From Xiphydria camelus (taxonomy: Eukaryota; Arthropoda; Insecta; Hymenoptera; Xiphydriidae): 64,000 nt of DNA. Both the position numbers and the translations under genes were made by a program. The stretch spans positions 19,920,912 to 19,984,911 of the forward strand of contig OY783195.1 in assembly GCA_963678675.1 (NCBI GenBank), written 5' to 3'. Shown here piece by piece: positions 53,758-64,000 of the stretch (the first letter of the stretch is position 1; the number at the start of each line of letters is the position of its first letter). The notes under the pieces were generated by a model. That model searched no databases and was not told where the DNA came from. It worked only from the letters and a program-made list of their open reading frames with translations.

Positions 53758-55393
53758 GAGTCCGCAATATTTTTGAAAATTTTATGACACTGTAAAGCAC
53801 TTGAGATAGTCGCTGGAAGAAGTCCATTGGTGGGCGGCACTCTTTTAACCCCTATATCTTCTGAACCAACCCCTGCAGTTCCAAATCAAAAACTTCTTTA
53901 TCGATGGGGGATGTAGGGCTACCATACCCTATAACCCCCATGGGGCTACGATTAGCGGTTCCAGAGTTTTATGGGAACGCACAGACTTACCACACTTTCT
54001 TTTATTATTATCCTACTAAAATAAAATCTAACACGATATAATCGAAAGTCGTGGTCATCTATCCCCATTAGTTAGTTAGTTGATAAGCGATATCGATAAT
54101 CGAAAGTTGTTGTCACCTATCCCCATTGGTTAGTTGATAATTGATATCGATATAGTATTCGATAGTTAAAGCGGGGAAATTTAATTTGATAAAATTAGTG
54201 TTGAAGTAAATTGGTTAGTTAATAATCAATATAGTATTCGATAGTTAAAGCGGGAAAATTCAATTTGATAAAATTAGTGTTGAAGTAAAAATATAATAAT
54301 TGACATTATCCACACAGCCGAATGGCATAAGATTTTTTCTCACGAATGCCCATTTTTCAAAACAAAACAAACAGAAGTATACACGACTCATTTCACGTTG
54401 CGTTTATCAGTTTGAAAAAAGGACTCACTTCGGACTAAGCAGTCTTTTAAAGGGCCCCACACACCTCGTTCTTCTCTGTCGTTTTTAACCGACGGTTAGA
54501 AACGTTAAAAAGAAAAGCGAAGTCGGTTGAGCCAATATACCTCGTTCTTCTCTGTCGTTTTTATTCGTCTGAATTTTGGAATGACGTGCAAAACCGACGG
54601 TTTTATTTAATCAATCAAAGACGAAATAATGCTGTCAAAAATGATGTTTATAAAGAATGCTATGATTCCGAAACTAACGTAAGTAGTAACGAAGAAGAAC
54701 AGAGTATCAATTAGACAAAATCATTATAAAAACGATACCAGAGTTGCACATGTGTGTACGTGATATTAACATTTTATTGACATTTGGATTTCTCTGCTTC
54801 CCTTCCTTATCCCCCTTCATTTGCTTCTCGCTTCTTGTTTATTTTAGTTTAATAAAATGAATAAACCGGTAAAAAATTATTTTTGGAATGATTAATTAAT
54901 CAATCATATTAACAAGTATTTAATTAAAAATATAAAGTGCAATTTTAATTTAGCGCATATTTTTTGTGAATGATGAAAATTTCACATTATTTTACTTAAT
55001 ATTTTATAAGAAATGTAATTAATCTTTACAAAAGAAATATTTCGTTATTTTGCAATCGTTTTGAGATATTAGCAGTTTTATGACAAAATCAGGAAATCTA
55101 CTCTACCAACTAAATTATATGGAGATTTCTAATTATTGTTATCAGGAAGAAGCCTCCCCGCAGTCGTTCTATGTTTTTATATGAAAATAGCTAATATAAT
55201 CCAAATCATACCTTATAACTCACGATCATGGAAATCGTAAACGTCGTTATGAAATTCGTTTTAGGCGCGCGCTTGCGCGTGCAAGTGGTCTAGTATATAT
55301 TGATATTGATTAGAAATTAGGGCTATAATTATTTCTGTTTTTCGGCAATGACGTCTCGACTATTTCGTTAATTTTATTCTTCTAGTCCACATA
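53758..55393. other. No gene seen; local tandem duplications
   Basis: Two tandem pairs at about 54035-54300 (TCTATCCCCATTAGTTAGTT; TATAGTATTCGATAGTTAAA), and ACCTCGTTCTTCTCTGTCGT twice (54465 and 54539). Otherwise AT-rich. Confidence 0.5.
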
Positions 55394-56198
55394 CAGGGTG
55401 ACATTTTGAAAACTTGCCACCCCAATATCTTAGAAAGTTACAGGGATTTTCTAAAAAACAAAAATACGGTTTCGGCAGTGGAGAGGGGGAACCAAAATGA
55501 CATAATCGGAGACGCACCTACTCCAACCCAACTTTAAAAATGCTTTACAGCAACACCAAATTTTGGTACCTTTCGATGAGTAGTTTTCGCGCAAATCGAG
55601 AAAGAAACTGCCAGAAGTAAGTTTTGTCAATTTATTTATTAAAGGTCAATTATGTTACAATAAATTTTCGAAGTGATTTCCATTATCTGATCTTACTCCC
55701 TGCGATTTCTTCTTATGGGGACATCTGAAATCTGTTGTTTTTCAAACTCAACCAGCAAGCATTAACCAACTGAAACAGAGAATTATGCAAGAATGTTGCA
55801 AAATTTCAAGAACAACATTTGAAAAAGTCCGAAAAATCAATGGAAATCATTTCGAAAATTTATTGTAACGTAATTGACCTTTAATAAATAAATTGACAAC
55901 TTACTTCTAGCAGTTTCTTTCTCGATTTGCGCAAAAACTACTCATCGAAAGGTACCAAAATTTGGTGTTGTTGTAAAGCATTTTTAAAGAGCTTTCCAAC
56001 GCTGTATCGCACATGGGGGGTTGCTATTTAAGATTACAAAGTTGGTGGGGCTACCCCTAAGGGGGTTGGAGGGGGTGCGTCTCCGATTATGTCATTTTGG
56101 TTCCCCCTCTCCACTACCGAAACCGTATTTTTGTTTTTTAGAAAATCTCTGTAACTTTCTGAGATATTGGGATGGTAAGTTTTCAAAATGTCACCCTG
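55394..56198. mobile_element. Long-TIR mariner-type element with transposase tail, TA target
   Basis: CAGGGTGACATTTTGAAAAC ends; inverted arms about 270 bp and 330 bp long, TA flanks (55392-55393, 56199-56200). The centre keeps only the last part of a transposase (55690-55869). Confidence 0.8.
55690..55869 (+). pseudogene. Mariner-type transposase C-terminus
   Basis: DLTPCDFFLWGHLKSVVF is the SPDLxPxDFFLWG catalytic D region of mariner/IS630-type transposases, followed by a helical tail to the stop. The first two catalytic residues are absent. Confidence 0.8.
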
Positions 56199-57000
56199 TA
56201 TACACAATGGAGAAATGACATGAATTTTGTTATGATGTTGCGTTGAAAGACAATAACATTAGAAACAAGGTGGTTTTTGAAAAAATGAAATTAAGCGTAA
56301 AATAAGCTCAAAAATCGGTTTTGAAATATCGGCTTAGCTCCGCCCACAAGAAACGGCGCGGTGAATGCAGATAGCAGCTGTGACGTCACGGATCGTCCCC
56401 TAGTCGCCGGCCGGCTACAAGTTTACAGGTCAAAGCACATCTAGGCGAAGCGACGCGCCGCGAACCGCGGCTGTGCAACGCACACTTGGGCGAAGCGAAG
56501 CGCGGCTTCTATCCCCTTCTCTACCAGGTATAAACAGCTATACCTGAAAATATCCATATATGGATACCCGGGTAGAGAAGGGAGGGAAGGGAAGCGCAGT
56601 GAAATGTCAGTCATTTTCGCCTTTTTCGCCTTTTTCATTCATTTTCGCCTTTTTCAAACTGATGAACGCACCGTGAAATGAGCCGTGTACGTGTTTTGTT
56701 TTGAGAAATGGGCATTCGCGAGGAAAAATAGTATATACCATTCGGCGGAAATCCTCGGATTTTTAACACTGTGTTTAGATCGTAGCCTCCTCCCCAAACC
56801 ATGCCTCGTGTTACGACTTAATTAAACACAGTCTGAAAAAATCTCGAATTTCCGCCTTATATGATATAAGATACTATTTCGTGTGAGAAAATTCATTTCG
56901 TTGACGAGATCTATCTTGGAAAGGATTTTCGAATCGTTAACGGAAGTGATCGACGAAACTTTACATCCGTTAACGAATTACATTCCGTCCACGATAAACA
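56199..57000. other. No gene seen; GC-rich patch with GTGACGTCAC
   Basis: GCGAAGCGA-type words (56440-56510) foreshadow the minisatellite at 57007. GTGACGTCACGG near 56380. Confidence 0.45.
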
Positions 57001-57006
57001 TTTCTC

Positions 57007-57400
57007 GCGGCGCTTCGCTTCGCGGCGCTTCGCTTCGCCGCGCTTCGATTCGCCGCGCTTCGCTTCGCCGCGCTTCGCTTCGCCGCGCTTCGCTTCGCCG
57101 CGCTTCGCTTCGCCGCGCTTCGCTTCGCCGCGCTTCGCTTCGCTCAAGTGTGCGTTACCTCGTAAGAATCAATGGAAATATAAAAGGTAGCTTCGCTTTG
57201 CGGCGCGTCGCTTCGCTGCGCTTCCAGTCGCACAAGTGTGCTTATCCTAGGTCGCGGCGCTTCGCTTCGCTTCGCGTCGCGTCGCGTCGCTTCGCTTCGC
57301 TCAAGTGTGCGTTACCTCATAAGAATCAATGGAAATATAAAAGGTAGCTTCGCTTCGCGGCGCGTCGCTTCGCTTCGCGTCGCTTCGCTTCGCCTAGATG
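57007..57400. repeat. GC-rich 15-bp minisatellite (GCGCTTCGCTTCGCC)
   Basis: About nine clean units to 57142, then two blocks of degenerate units separated by a repeated 60-bp segment (TAAGAATCAATGGAAATATA at 57165 and 57321). The frame through it would encode ASLRR repeats and is not a gene. Confidence 0.85.
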
Positions 57401-57510
57401 TGCTTTGGCCTTACCGCTTGCAGTTGGCGCTGTGCGCATTCTTCGTTCAGATTTTCCCAGAATTTGGTCAATTGCCAACTGTAGAATTTGTGCCACGTAC
57501 CTACTTTAAT

Positions 57511-57681
57511 ATGACCGATAGTGTCGCAGAAGAAAAACCGTCTCGAAGACATTATTATTGTGTCGTACCAAAGTGCAGAAATACTTCGGTAACTGCACCT
57601 GATAAGTTGTACTTCGCAATTCCACGAAATAAAGACATTCGAAGAGAATCGAATAAGTTCGAATCGAGAGATTTGGTGTGA
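57511..57681 (+). pseudogene. THAP zinc-finger fragment
   Basis: MTDSVAEEKPSRRHYYCVVP then KCRNTSVTAPDKLYFAIPRN: a C-x4-C start and the PxxLYFAIPxxKxxR core of a THAP DNA-binding domain. The frame then departs and stops after 56 codons, so the remaining C2H1 ligands are missing. It may be an exon whose partner is elsewhere, or a P-element-like/THAP transposon piece. Confidence 0.6.
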
Positions 57682-57689
57682 TCTTATTA

Positions 57690-57879
57690 CACTGAGAAAA
57701 AAAGATTAAAAATTATTCGTTAGAAGGATAATCTAAGTACGAAAGGTAAAATAGATAAAAAATTATCCTAAGGAAGGTTAAATTTTAAACTCTGGAAGGA
57801 TAATTTTTGATCTATTTTACCTTTCGTACTCAGATTATCCTTCTAGCAGAATAATTTTTAATCTCTTTTTTGTTCAGTG
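57690..57879. mobile_element. 190-bp foldback MITE, TA target duplication
   Basis: CACTGAGAAAAAAAGATTAA ends, arms about 80 bp; TA at 57688-57689 and 57880-57881. Confidence 0.85.
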
Positions 57880-57881
57880 TA

Positions 57882-59119
57882 GAATATAAGAGTAATTTGT
57901 ATCTACAAACTATGTATGTATCAGCATAGATTTAAGATTGAATGATAATGATTATTTGGTCTGATTAAGGTTTTCTTTTGGGGTTTTTCCTTAATCCGTA
58001 GCAACAAATGTTGGACCATTGTTATGTTCCCCAAAAGCAAATTATATAATAGATAAGACAACTTCTACATTAATTTAATCGATTACTTCTTGAGTGAGAG
58101 TATTGAAATAATCAAAAACTGCTCGATGTTAGATATTTATAATCCTAAGTTTAAGACTATGATTTATTACCGCAAAGGAAAGGTAAGAGAGAGAGAGGGT
58201 ACAGATTTATAACTCTACCCTTGCTAAAAAGTTTTTAATACTTTACAACCGGAAAAAACCCGGCGAGCCTAGCGGCCTAGATGAGCGTTTTCCACGGTAA
58301 ATCTACTCGTTGCGAGCATAGTTTGGACATTGTGGCGGGGGTTCTGGCAGCTGACGTCACGCAACGTAGCCTCGTGTCGAGGTACCGTTTACTAGCCTCG
58401 CGTCAATCCATGATTTTTAAATATTTATAGCACGATTAACTCTTAATATTTTGCGCTACAACTTCGGTTAACGTTTTTGTGACCCAAACTCTATCGATTG
58501 CATTGTCTCCGTAATTTTCACGCGCCGATCTGTAACAGATGTTGATAATTAGCTATTTTAATGTTACCTACCTATAAGATTTATGGCACATGTGGCAGGT
58601 GAGTATCTAGCATTCAGAAAGGGGTACCTACTAATAATGAAAATTATGGTCATACTAACCTGGCAGCTTTAACGCCTCTTATTTCAGCGCTAACAAAGTC
58701 TGACTGGCCTGCTATAAAACTGGACAACATAAACGAGTCAATTTTTGGCAAATTATCGGACTGCCCCTGAACAAAACCAGGTTCCACCATTTTTGCCTTG
58801 TACGAGTAGCAATATCTAATGCGTTTGAAAGTAAAATATACACTGCAAACACTTTCACGACCGACATACGCAGTCTACGCAATAGACACTACGGCTGCCG
58901 CGGACGATCCGTGACGTCACCCAGCCGACTAGCCACTCACGAAGCGTTTTCGATCACGTGACAAAGTAGGCGTTCCGCTGTGAAACAAACTTACAAATAT
59001 TTCGCTTGTTGCCCGTTTTTTTGGGAAAAAATTATCTGATATCATCTTAAGAAGGCTACTACATCGCCTTAAGCAGAAATTCCAAATGATTTAAAATTCA
59101 TGTCATTTCCCCATTACAC
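57882..59119. other. No gene seen
   Basis: Contains (GA)n near 58190 and two GTCAC-rich GC patches (58340, 58905) in roughly inverted relation. No ORF of note. Confidence 0.4.
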
Positions 59120-59355
59120 ATATACCGAACGTTTTCGAGGATGAGGCACATAGGGAGTACGCAAGTGCATCTTAAATCACCGATTAACCTGGGTGACGTA
59201 TAAGAGCCTCTGTCGCTCATTTTGTTGTCCTTCTCGAACCTATCCAGTTCGAGTGTACGACAGAGAAACTCTTATGCGTTCACCCGGGTTAATCGACGTT
59301 CTCACTCGCACTAACACGTCTCCTATGTGCCCCATTCTCGATAACACTTGGCACG
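59120..59355. repeat. Foldback MITE
   Basis: GAGGCACATAGGGAGTACG and inverted CCTATGTGCCCCATTCTCG; inner CGATTAACCTGGGTGACGTA against CGTTCACCCGGGTTAATCG. Arms about 90 bp, diverged. Confidence 0.7.
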
Positions 59356-61097
59356 TACAATAATTTTATTGCAAGTACTACTAGGCGTAACGATTATTGC
59401 AGAGGTCCATTCAGCGTGGTTCGGAAATGCATTCATCGACAGACAGGGCAGACTTTCGCTGTGAAGATCGTTGACGTCGCCAAGTTCACCTCGAGCCCTG
59501 GACTCAGTACCGCCGGTGAGTATTCGAGTCCTTTGTTAATTTCCACTAACTATTCGAAGCGAATTCGCATCTAACGAATTCATGTTAGAACTCACTAGCC
59601 ACTTTTCTGATCGCCATCCAATCATTTGGCATCCTCTCGTTGCAAAAAAATGTACTGCAAATGGCTCATATTTGATGTCGGCGGCCATAAACAATATTTG
59701 ATGATCCTATTTTAGGCACGACCTTTATATAATAACAAAATGAGTTGCCTAAGAGATAGGATCGGCGTGTGGCCTAACATGGAAATATATTATGAATAAC
59801 GTAACGTTAGTGGCAACTCTAAAGAATATAAATTAATTTCATTTCATGATAATGAGAAAGATACTGACGATAATAAACATAGAGCTAGATACATTTTTAT
59901 GATTAACATTGAAGAAGAACTTGTTGTTCGGGATCATAAGTATATGCAACAAATAATTGAAGCAGTTTCAGAACATACTAAGAAAAATACGAAAGAAACA
60001 TAGTTGATCCTTGAAGACGAAATTCTTAATTATTAATGAGCGAGAGGACTTTGAACTTCAGAAAAGAAAGAGGTTGATAAACATATTGAAAGATAGTTAG
60101 ATAGTGGTGCAGTTGTAAATAGTTTATCTGATTCTGCAAGTCTAATTATTTCAGTTAAGGTTGTTGTGCTGAGAAGAGTCCTGCATAAAAATGTACCTCC
60201 GTCCCATATGCTGTTAGCTACGAAAACCCGGCTCACGCGATCCAAACTTTTGGCACTCTCTTTGTACAGTCACTATCATACTCAATGTATTGTCCTATGC
60301 CTGCATGTGTACTCGTACTTCGATCGTCTTGGAGATCGTGACAATATCGCGCGTCACTCAATTATCTGCAGATTGATCAGCCATGTAACATGCGCCTCTA
60401 ACAACGATTTCGTTTTATTTGGCAATCCTTATAAAGCTATAAAAATGAGTATGATTCTCCAAGAAAGGCTTTCCGATAACTGGCCTATACAGTTGCTGCG
60501 CGTGGCATTGCCACGTTGTTCGTAACTGTTATCTCTTCGCTGCTCGTTTCCCACGTTTCTTTTCAGATTTCATTAAATATCTTTTGATTTAGCGACAAAA
60601 TCATGATGAAACTTATACTATGGAAAGTTAATACTTCAATGAATAACGTATTAAAGGGCCTAGCGGAATAAGCATGTGAAATCTGCCCCCACGTGTATTA
60701 GCACGAAATTTATATTATCAATAGACATCTATGAGAAACTAAGTCTCCTAAATTTTTAGCCCCTCAATCGCTATAGCAGGGGAGTTAAGAGGGGGGGAAG
60801 TAAAATCGAAAAACAGCTTTTTCTCCGGAACGGCTCGACTGATTTTCATGAAAAAAATATTTTACTCTTTCTGAAGAGCTAATTCCAAAAAAAATATCTT
60901 GAATTTTTTTTTGAAAATTCGCCCAAAAAAATTTATGAAGTTTTAAACAATTTTTTAAATGTTATAATTAATTGGAACACCTCCAATTTTTTCTCATTTT
61001 TTTCATTGGAATGGCCTTAATAACATAATTTTTCCAATTTCATCGCAAGTGTACCTCATTGAAAAAAAATTAACAAATGTACATGGCTCATCACCTG

Positions 61098-61099
<2 letters not shown>
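59356..61099. other. No gene recognised
   Basis: A broken frame at 59815-60000 (FMINIEEELVVRDHKYMQQI) has protein-like codon use but no motif I recognise, and is interrupted by stops. The rest is AT-rich. Confidence 0.4.
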
Positions 61100-61134
<35 letters not shown>

Positions 61135-61721
61135 GTATGTCCAATGGCTAGTCGAGCAGGTGCAGCGACCTGAATTTTCCTGAAACTTGACTTCGGCAGT
61201 GTTTTAGTTAAAGGTGGCTTTGGAAGATGGCGCGCATACGAGCGAAACGTTTGAAATATCTAATTTCCCGATAGGTAAAAGCGGGAGGTAGATAAATGCG
61301 GGAGATCGAAGTGTAACCTCAAAATTGTGAATGTTGGAATAATGGTGAGTAATTGTTTGAAACGATAAGACATAATAATTCGGGTTTTTTTTCGATGTTC
61401 AACTAAATAACACGACTGATACCTAATTGCAGAGAGAAGCGACTGGCAGTCGTGGAGGAAGGGACTACCGTCAACGTGATCCTCGTCAGAGTGGTCGAGC
61501 TCTGCCTCGGCGACTAAAGGTGCAATTAAAATGAAATTAAAGCCTGAGTCAAGGTGAAAATTGGAAGGCGTGGAAAGAAAACGCGGCAGAGTCGCCAACA
61601 GAAGGAGTGAGTAAAGTGCGAAAGAAAAGTGCAGTGGCGCCGAAAAACGTCGCATGTAGAAGACAGTGACGAACAGCAGCAGCAGCTGGTCGACACTGCT
61701 CAACTCCGCACCAGCTCCTGA

Positions 61722-61931
61722 ATGATATCTCGCCGATCGCGATACGCGGCAGCTCCTGTGGACAACGATTCCAGATACTCGAGTCGTAGTCGCAGCAAGG
61801 ACAGCAGCAGCAGCAGCGTCGACGGCAGGGCCACCGTTGGAAAGCGAAGGCAATCCAAGACCGACTCGGATAGCTGTAAGAGAAAGACACATCGGCGGAA
61901 ACATAAAATATCGAAGCAAGACTTGCAATGA
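61722..61931 (+). pseudogene. Arg/Ser-rich open frame in hairpin arm
   Basis: MISRRSRYAAAPVDNDSRYS then SRSRSKDSSSSSVDG and a KRKTHRRKHKISKQ basic end, 69 codons. RS-dipeptide and Lys/Arg content resembles SR-type splicing or nuclear proteins; the same frame is in the other arm (62281-62490, minus) with a few changes. Possibly a captured host exon; no family assigned. Confidence 0.45.
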
Positions 61932-62280
61932 GAGTGTGGTAAGAGGAAGAAGAAAAATGACAGAGACAAGGCGACGAGACGGAGGAGGAAGTCGTCACCA
62001 CGAAGGGTTCCTGAAACGGTAGCAGTACTAGCACCGTGCGAACAGTTCCAGAGAACAGGCCGTCTACACCCAGTCGTAAATCATGCCGAATTCCTGTGAC
62101 ACCCGACAGCGGCATCACGTCAGGAGTGTAAACGGTGGAGAAGAACGGGAGCCTCACTGAAAAAGGAAGAAGCAGTGTTGGCGGTGGTAGTGACAGCTAA
62201 GGAACCCTTCGTGGTGACGACTTCCTCCTCCGTCTCGTCGCCTTGTCTCTGTCATTTTTCTTCTTCCTCTTACCACACTC

Positions 62281-62490
62281 TCATTGCAAGTCTTGCTTCG
62301 ATATTTTATGTTTCCGCCGATGTGTCTTTCTCTTACAGCTATCCGAGTCGGTCTTGGATTGCCTTCGCTTTCCAACGGTGGCCCTGCTGTCGACGCTGCT
62401 GCTGCTGCTGTCCTTGCTGCGACTACGACTCGAGTGTCTGGAATCGTTGTCCACAGGAGCTGCCGCGTATCGCGATCGGCGAGATATCAT
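62281..62490 (-). pseudogene. Arg/Ser-rich open frame, copy in second arm
   Basis: Inverted copy of 61722-61931 with single changes (for example RATV preceded by S instead of G). Confidence 0.45.
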
Positions 62491-63348
62491 TCAGGAGCTG
62501 GTGCGGAGTTGAGCAGTGTCGACCAGCTGCTGCTGCTGTTCGTCACTGTCTTCTACATGCGACGTTTTTCGGCGCCACTGCACTTTTCTTTCGCACTTCA
62601 CTCACTCCTTCTGTTGGCGACTCTGCCGCGTTTTCTTTCCACGCCTTCCAATTTTCACCTTGACTCAGGCTTTCATTTCATTTTAATTGCACCTTTCGTC
62701 GCCGAGGCAGAGCTCGACCACTCTGACGAGGATCACGTTGACGGTAGTCCCTTCCTCCACGACTGCCAGTCGCTTCTCTCTGCAATTAGGTATCAGTCGT
62801 GTTATTTAGTTGAAATCGAAAAAAACCCGAATTATTATGTCTTATAGTTTCAAACAATTACTCACCATTATTCCAGCATTCACAATTTTGAGGTTACACT
62901 TCGATCTCCCGCATTTATCTACCTCCCGCTTTTACCTATCGGGAAATTAGATATTTCAAACGTTTCGCTCGTATGCGCGCCATCTTCCAAAGCCACCTTT
63001 AACTAAAACACTGCCGAAGTCAAGTTTCAGGAAAATTCAGGTCGCTGCACCTGCTCGACTAGCCATTGGACATACGGTATATATATATATATATATATAT
63101 GATATACACTGTACACTCACTACAAAGGAATTTTTCCACTTTTATGGCAATTCGGCATATGATAATTGTTAATTCTATGGAACAGTCTTTCAATGATATT
63201 ATTTATTTATTTATTATTATTTCAATGCTTCCTTTATCATGAACGAGCTCACGTCTCACAATACGGGGTGCTTCATTTCTGTAAGTCTTCTGGCCTCTCA
63301 CTTATAAATACTTACAAATAGTTACAAATACTCGATGAAAAAACAATT

Positions 63349-64000
63349 TTAATCCTCGTCACTGTTCTCATCTACTACTGGAACGATTCCATTTTTCATG
63401 AACATTTTACTTAGTATTTCAGCTGGTCGAATAATTTTTGATAAGTATCTTGCATTTGATAAATAATACACAATAGCAGCAATGTGAGAACAGCAGCCAA
63501 CTGTTCTTCTACCATTAGCACACTCACAGGCATAGTTTATTATGCCAGAAATCCCGATACTGTTAGGTTTGTACCTAATGAAGCATCTTTATGATGTCCG
63601 AGAAATGTGTCGAGATGGTACTTTGAATTTGAGCACATTTGGTTCAGCCATCACATATTCGAAAACAACTTTTCCATCTTCACATCTATCATTTCGGCTA
63701 AATACGATACAGCTTGGGAAAGTTGGTATGATCCAGTAAAAAGAATCTTCAATTCCTTTTCGGTCATTTCTGGAAAGTCAAGGATTTCGTCAGAAGTGAG
63801 AGTTTTGAAAAGAACCTTTCGCCGGATCCAACCTTTCGTCTCTGCTTTGGTAGCTAGATCATTTTCCGTGCCATTCTGATTGTGCATTCTTTCTAAAATT
63901 TCATCCGTGTATTCTACATCAGATTGTAGCCTTTTGCCGTACAAGTTATTCAAAAAATGAGGCAATTCTAAAATAAACTCCAACTTTAGGTATCAGTTTG
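63349..64000 (-). pseudogene. SWIM-type transposon protein, C-terminal part (runs off the right edge)
   Basis: On the minus strand, 63983-63651 reads FLNNLYGKRLQSDVEYTDEI, KGWIRRKVLFKTLTSDEILD and ELKILFTGSYQLSQAVSYLA. After a frameshift near 63650 it ends with YACECANGRRTVGCCSHIAA, a SWIM zinc finger (CxC...CxH), then YYLSNARYLSKIIRPAEIL and a stop at 63349. I know this combination as the end of a DDE-type transposon protein frequent in arthropods. A stop also lies just upstream (63993-63995), so this copy is dead. Confidence 0.65.

Larger units (their letters stand above)
61100..63100. repeat. 2-kb hairpin, about 0.9-kb arms, bounded by (TA)n
   Basis: Arms 61100-62012 and 62200-63100 are nearly identical inverted copies. 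Each outer end is a TA dinucleotide run followed by CCGTATGTCCAATGGCTAGT. The loop is 62013-62199. The arms are GC-richer than their surroundings, with CAGCAG repeats, and contain an Arg/Ser-rich frame. Most other open frames here are antisense shadows of it. Confidence 0.9.
38027..64000 (+). other. Probable CASK intron 1 (at least 26 kb), repeat-filled
   Basis: Inferred from the donor at 38027 and the absence of a recognisable CASK exon 2 (expected to encode a GPFS-type glycine loop). All identifiable content up to the right edge is transposon- or repeat-derived. Confidence 0.6.

Noticed and set aside
56883..57347. 154-codon frame with ASLRR repeats, plus antisense KRGEA repeats
   Set aside because: Pure translation of the 15-bp minisatellite; open in several frames because the unit length is a multiple of three.
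61260..62157. Long minus-strand frames of 202-222 codons and their mirror at 62175-62847
   Set aside because: Antisense shadows of the Arg/Ser-rich strand in the GC-richer hairpin arms; Cys- and Ser-rich low-complexity content and no start context.
38027..64000. Search for CASK exon 2
   Set aside because: No sequence encoding the expected glycine-rich loop after an acceptor was noticed; reading by eye cannot exclude it.

Overview
The window is nuclear DNA from a multicellular animal, most likely an insect. Evidence: genes with short GT-AG introns, TATA plus TCAGT-type initiator core promoters, AT-rich intergenic DNA, and transposon families typical of arthropods (Gypsy LTR element, Tc1/mariner, DDE elements with CENP-B-like DNA-binding regions, PIF/Harbinger, piggyBac-type MITEs, Helitrons, SWIM- and THAP-type ORFs). 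The order cannot be fixed from sequence alone. There are no bacterial operons, rRNA, tRNA or CRISPR arrays that I can see.

The one clear host gene anchor is the first coding exon of CASK (37967-38026, + strand), with a CpG-rich 5' region before it and a GTGAGT donor after it. No second CASK exon was seen, so 38027-64000 is probably the repeat-filled first intron. Three further host-gene-like pieces lie inside or beside inverted-repeat structures: an MTFR (mitochondrial fission regulator)-like gene present in both arms of a giant hairpin (10959-16180), a BLTP2/hobbit-like fragment (19481-19983), and an mTERF-family gene (30370-32060) whose first exon is repeated in inverted orientation at 32325-32660.

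Layout. 1-17460: nested palindromes, including a well-preserved DDE transposon (5169-8934, TTA target duplication) with two divergently transcribed ORFs, and a family with ends CCC(T/G)TGTCGAAAACC and AGTGGT-rich subterminal repeats. 18255-23747: a composite with about 330-bp inverted ends holding the BLTP2 fragment and two head-to-head Tc1-like remnants; two 146-bp MITEs sit in its right end. 24165-29952: a Gypsy LTR element with almost identical LTRs but wrecked pol. 29959-33065: nested MITEs, the mTERF-family gene, a GC-rich retroelement-like block. 33066-37330: intergenic DNA with small MITEs. 37330-38026: CASK promoter and exon 1. 38027-64000: MITEs, a deleted PIF/Harbinger copy, a 121-bp satellite, a 500-bp transposed duplication, a Helitron helicase tail abutting a long heat-shock-element-like array (53631-53757), mariner and THAP remnants, a 2-kb hairpin with an Arg/Ser-rich ORF, and at the right edge the C-terminal part of a SWIM-type transposon protein.

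The most striking overall property is the number of hairpin (foldback) structures: about sixteen in 64 kb, from 74 bp to over 5 kb, many nested so that one arm serves as the empty-site control for an insertion in the other arm. Several of these carry host exons or the C-terminal end of their own transposase.
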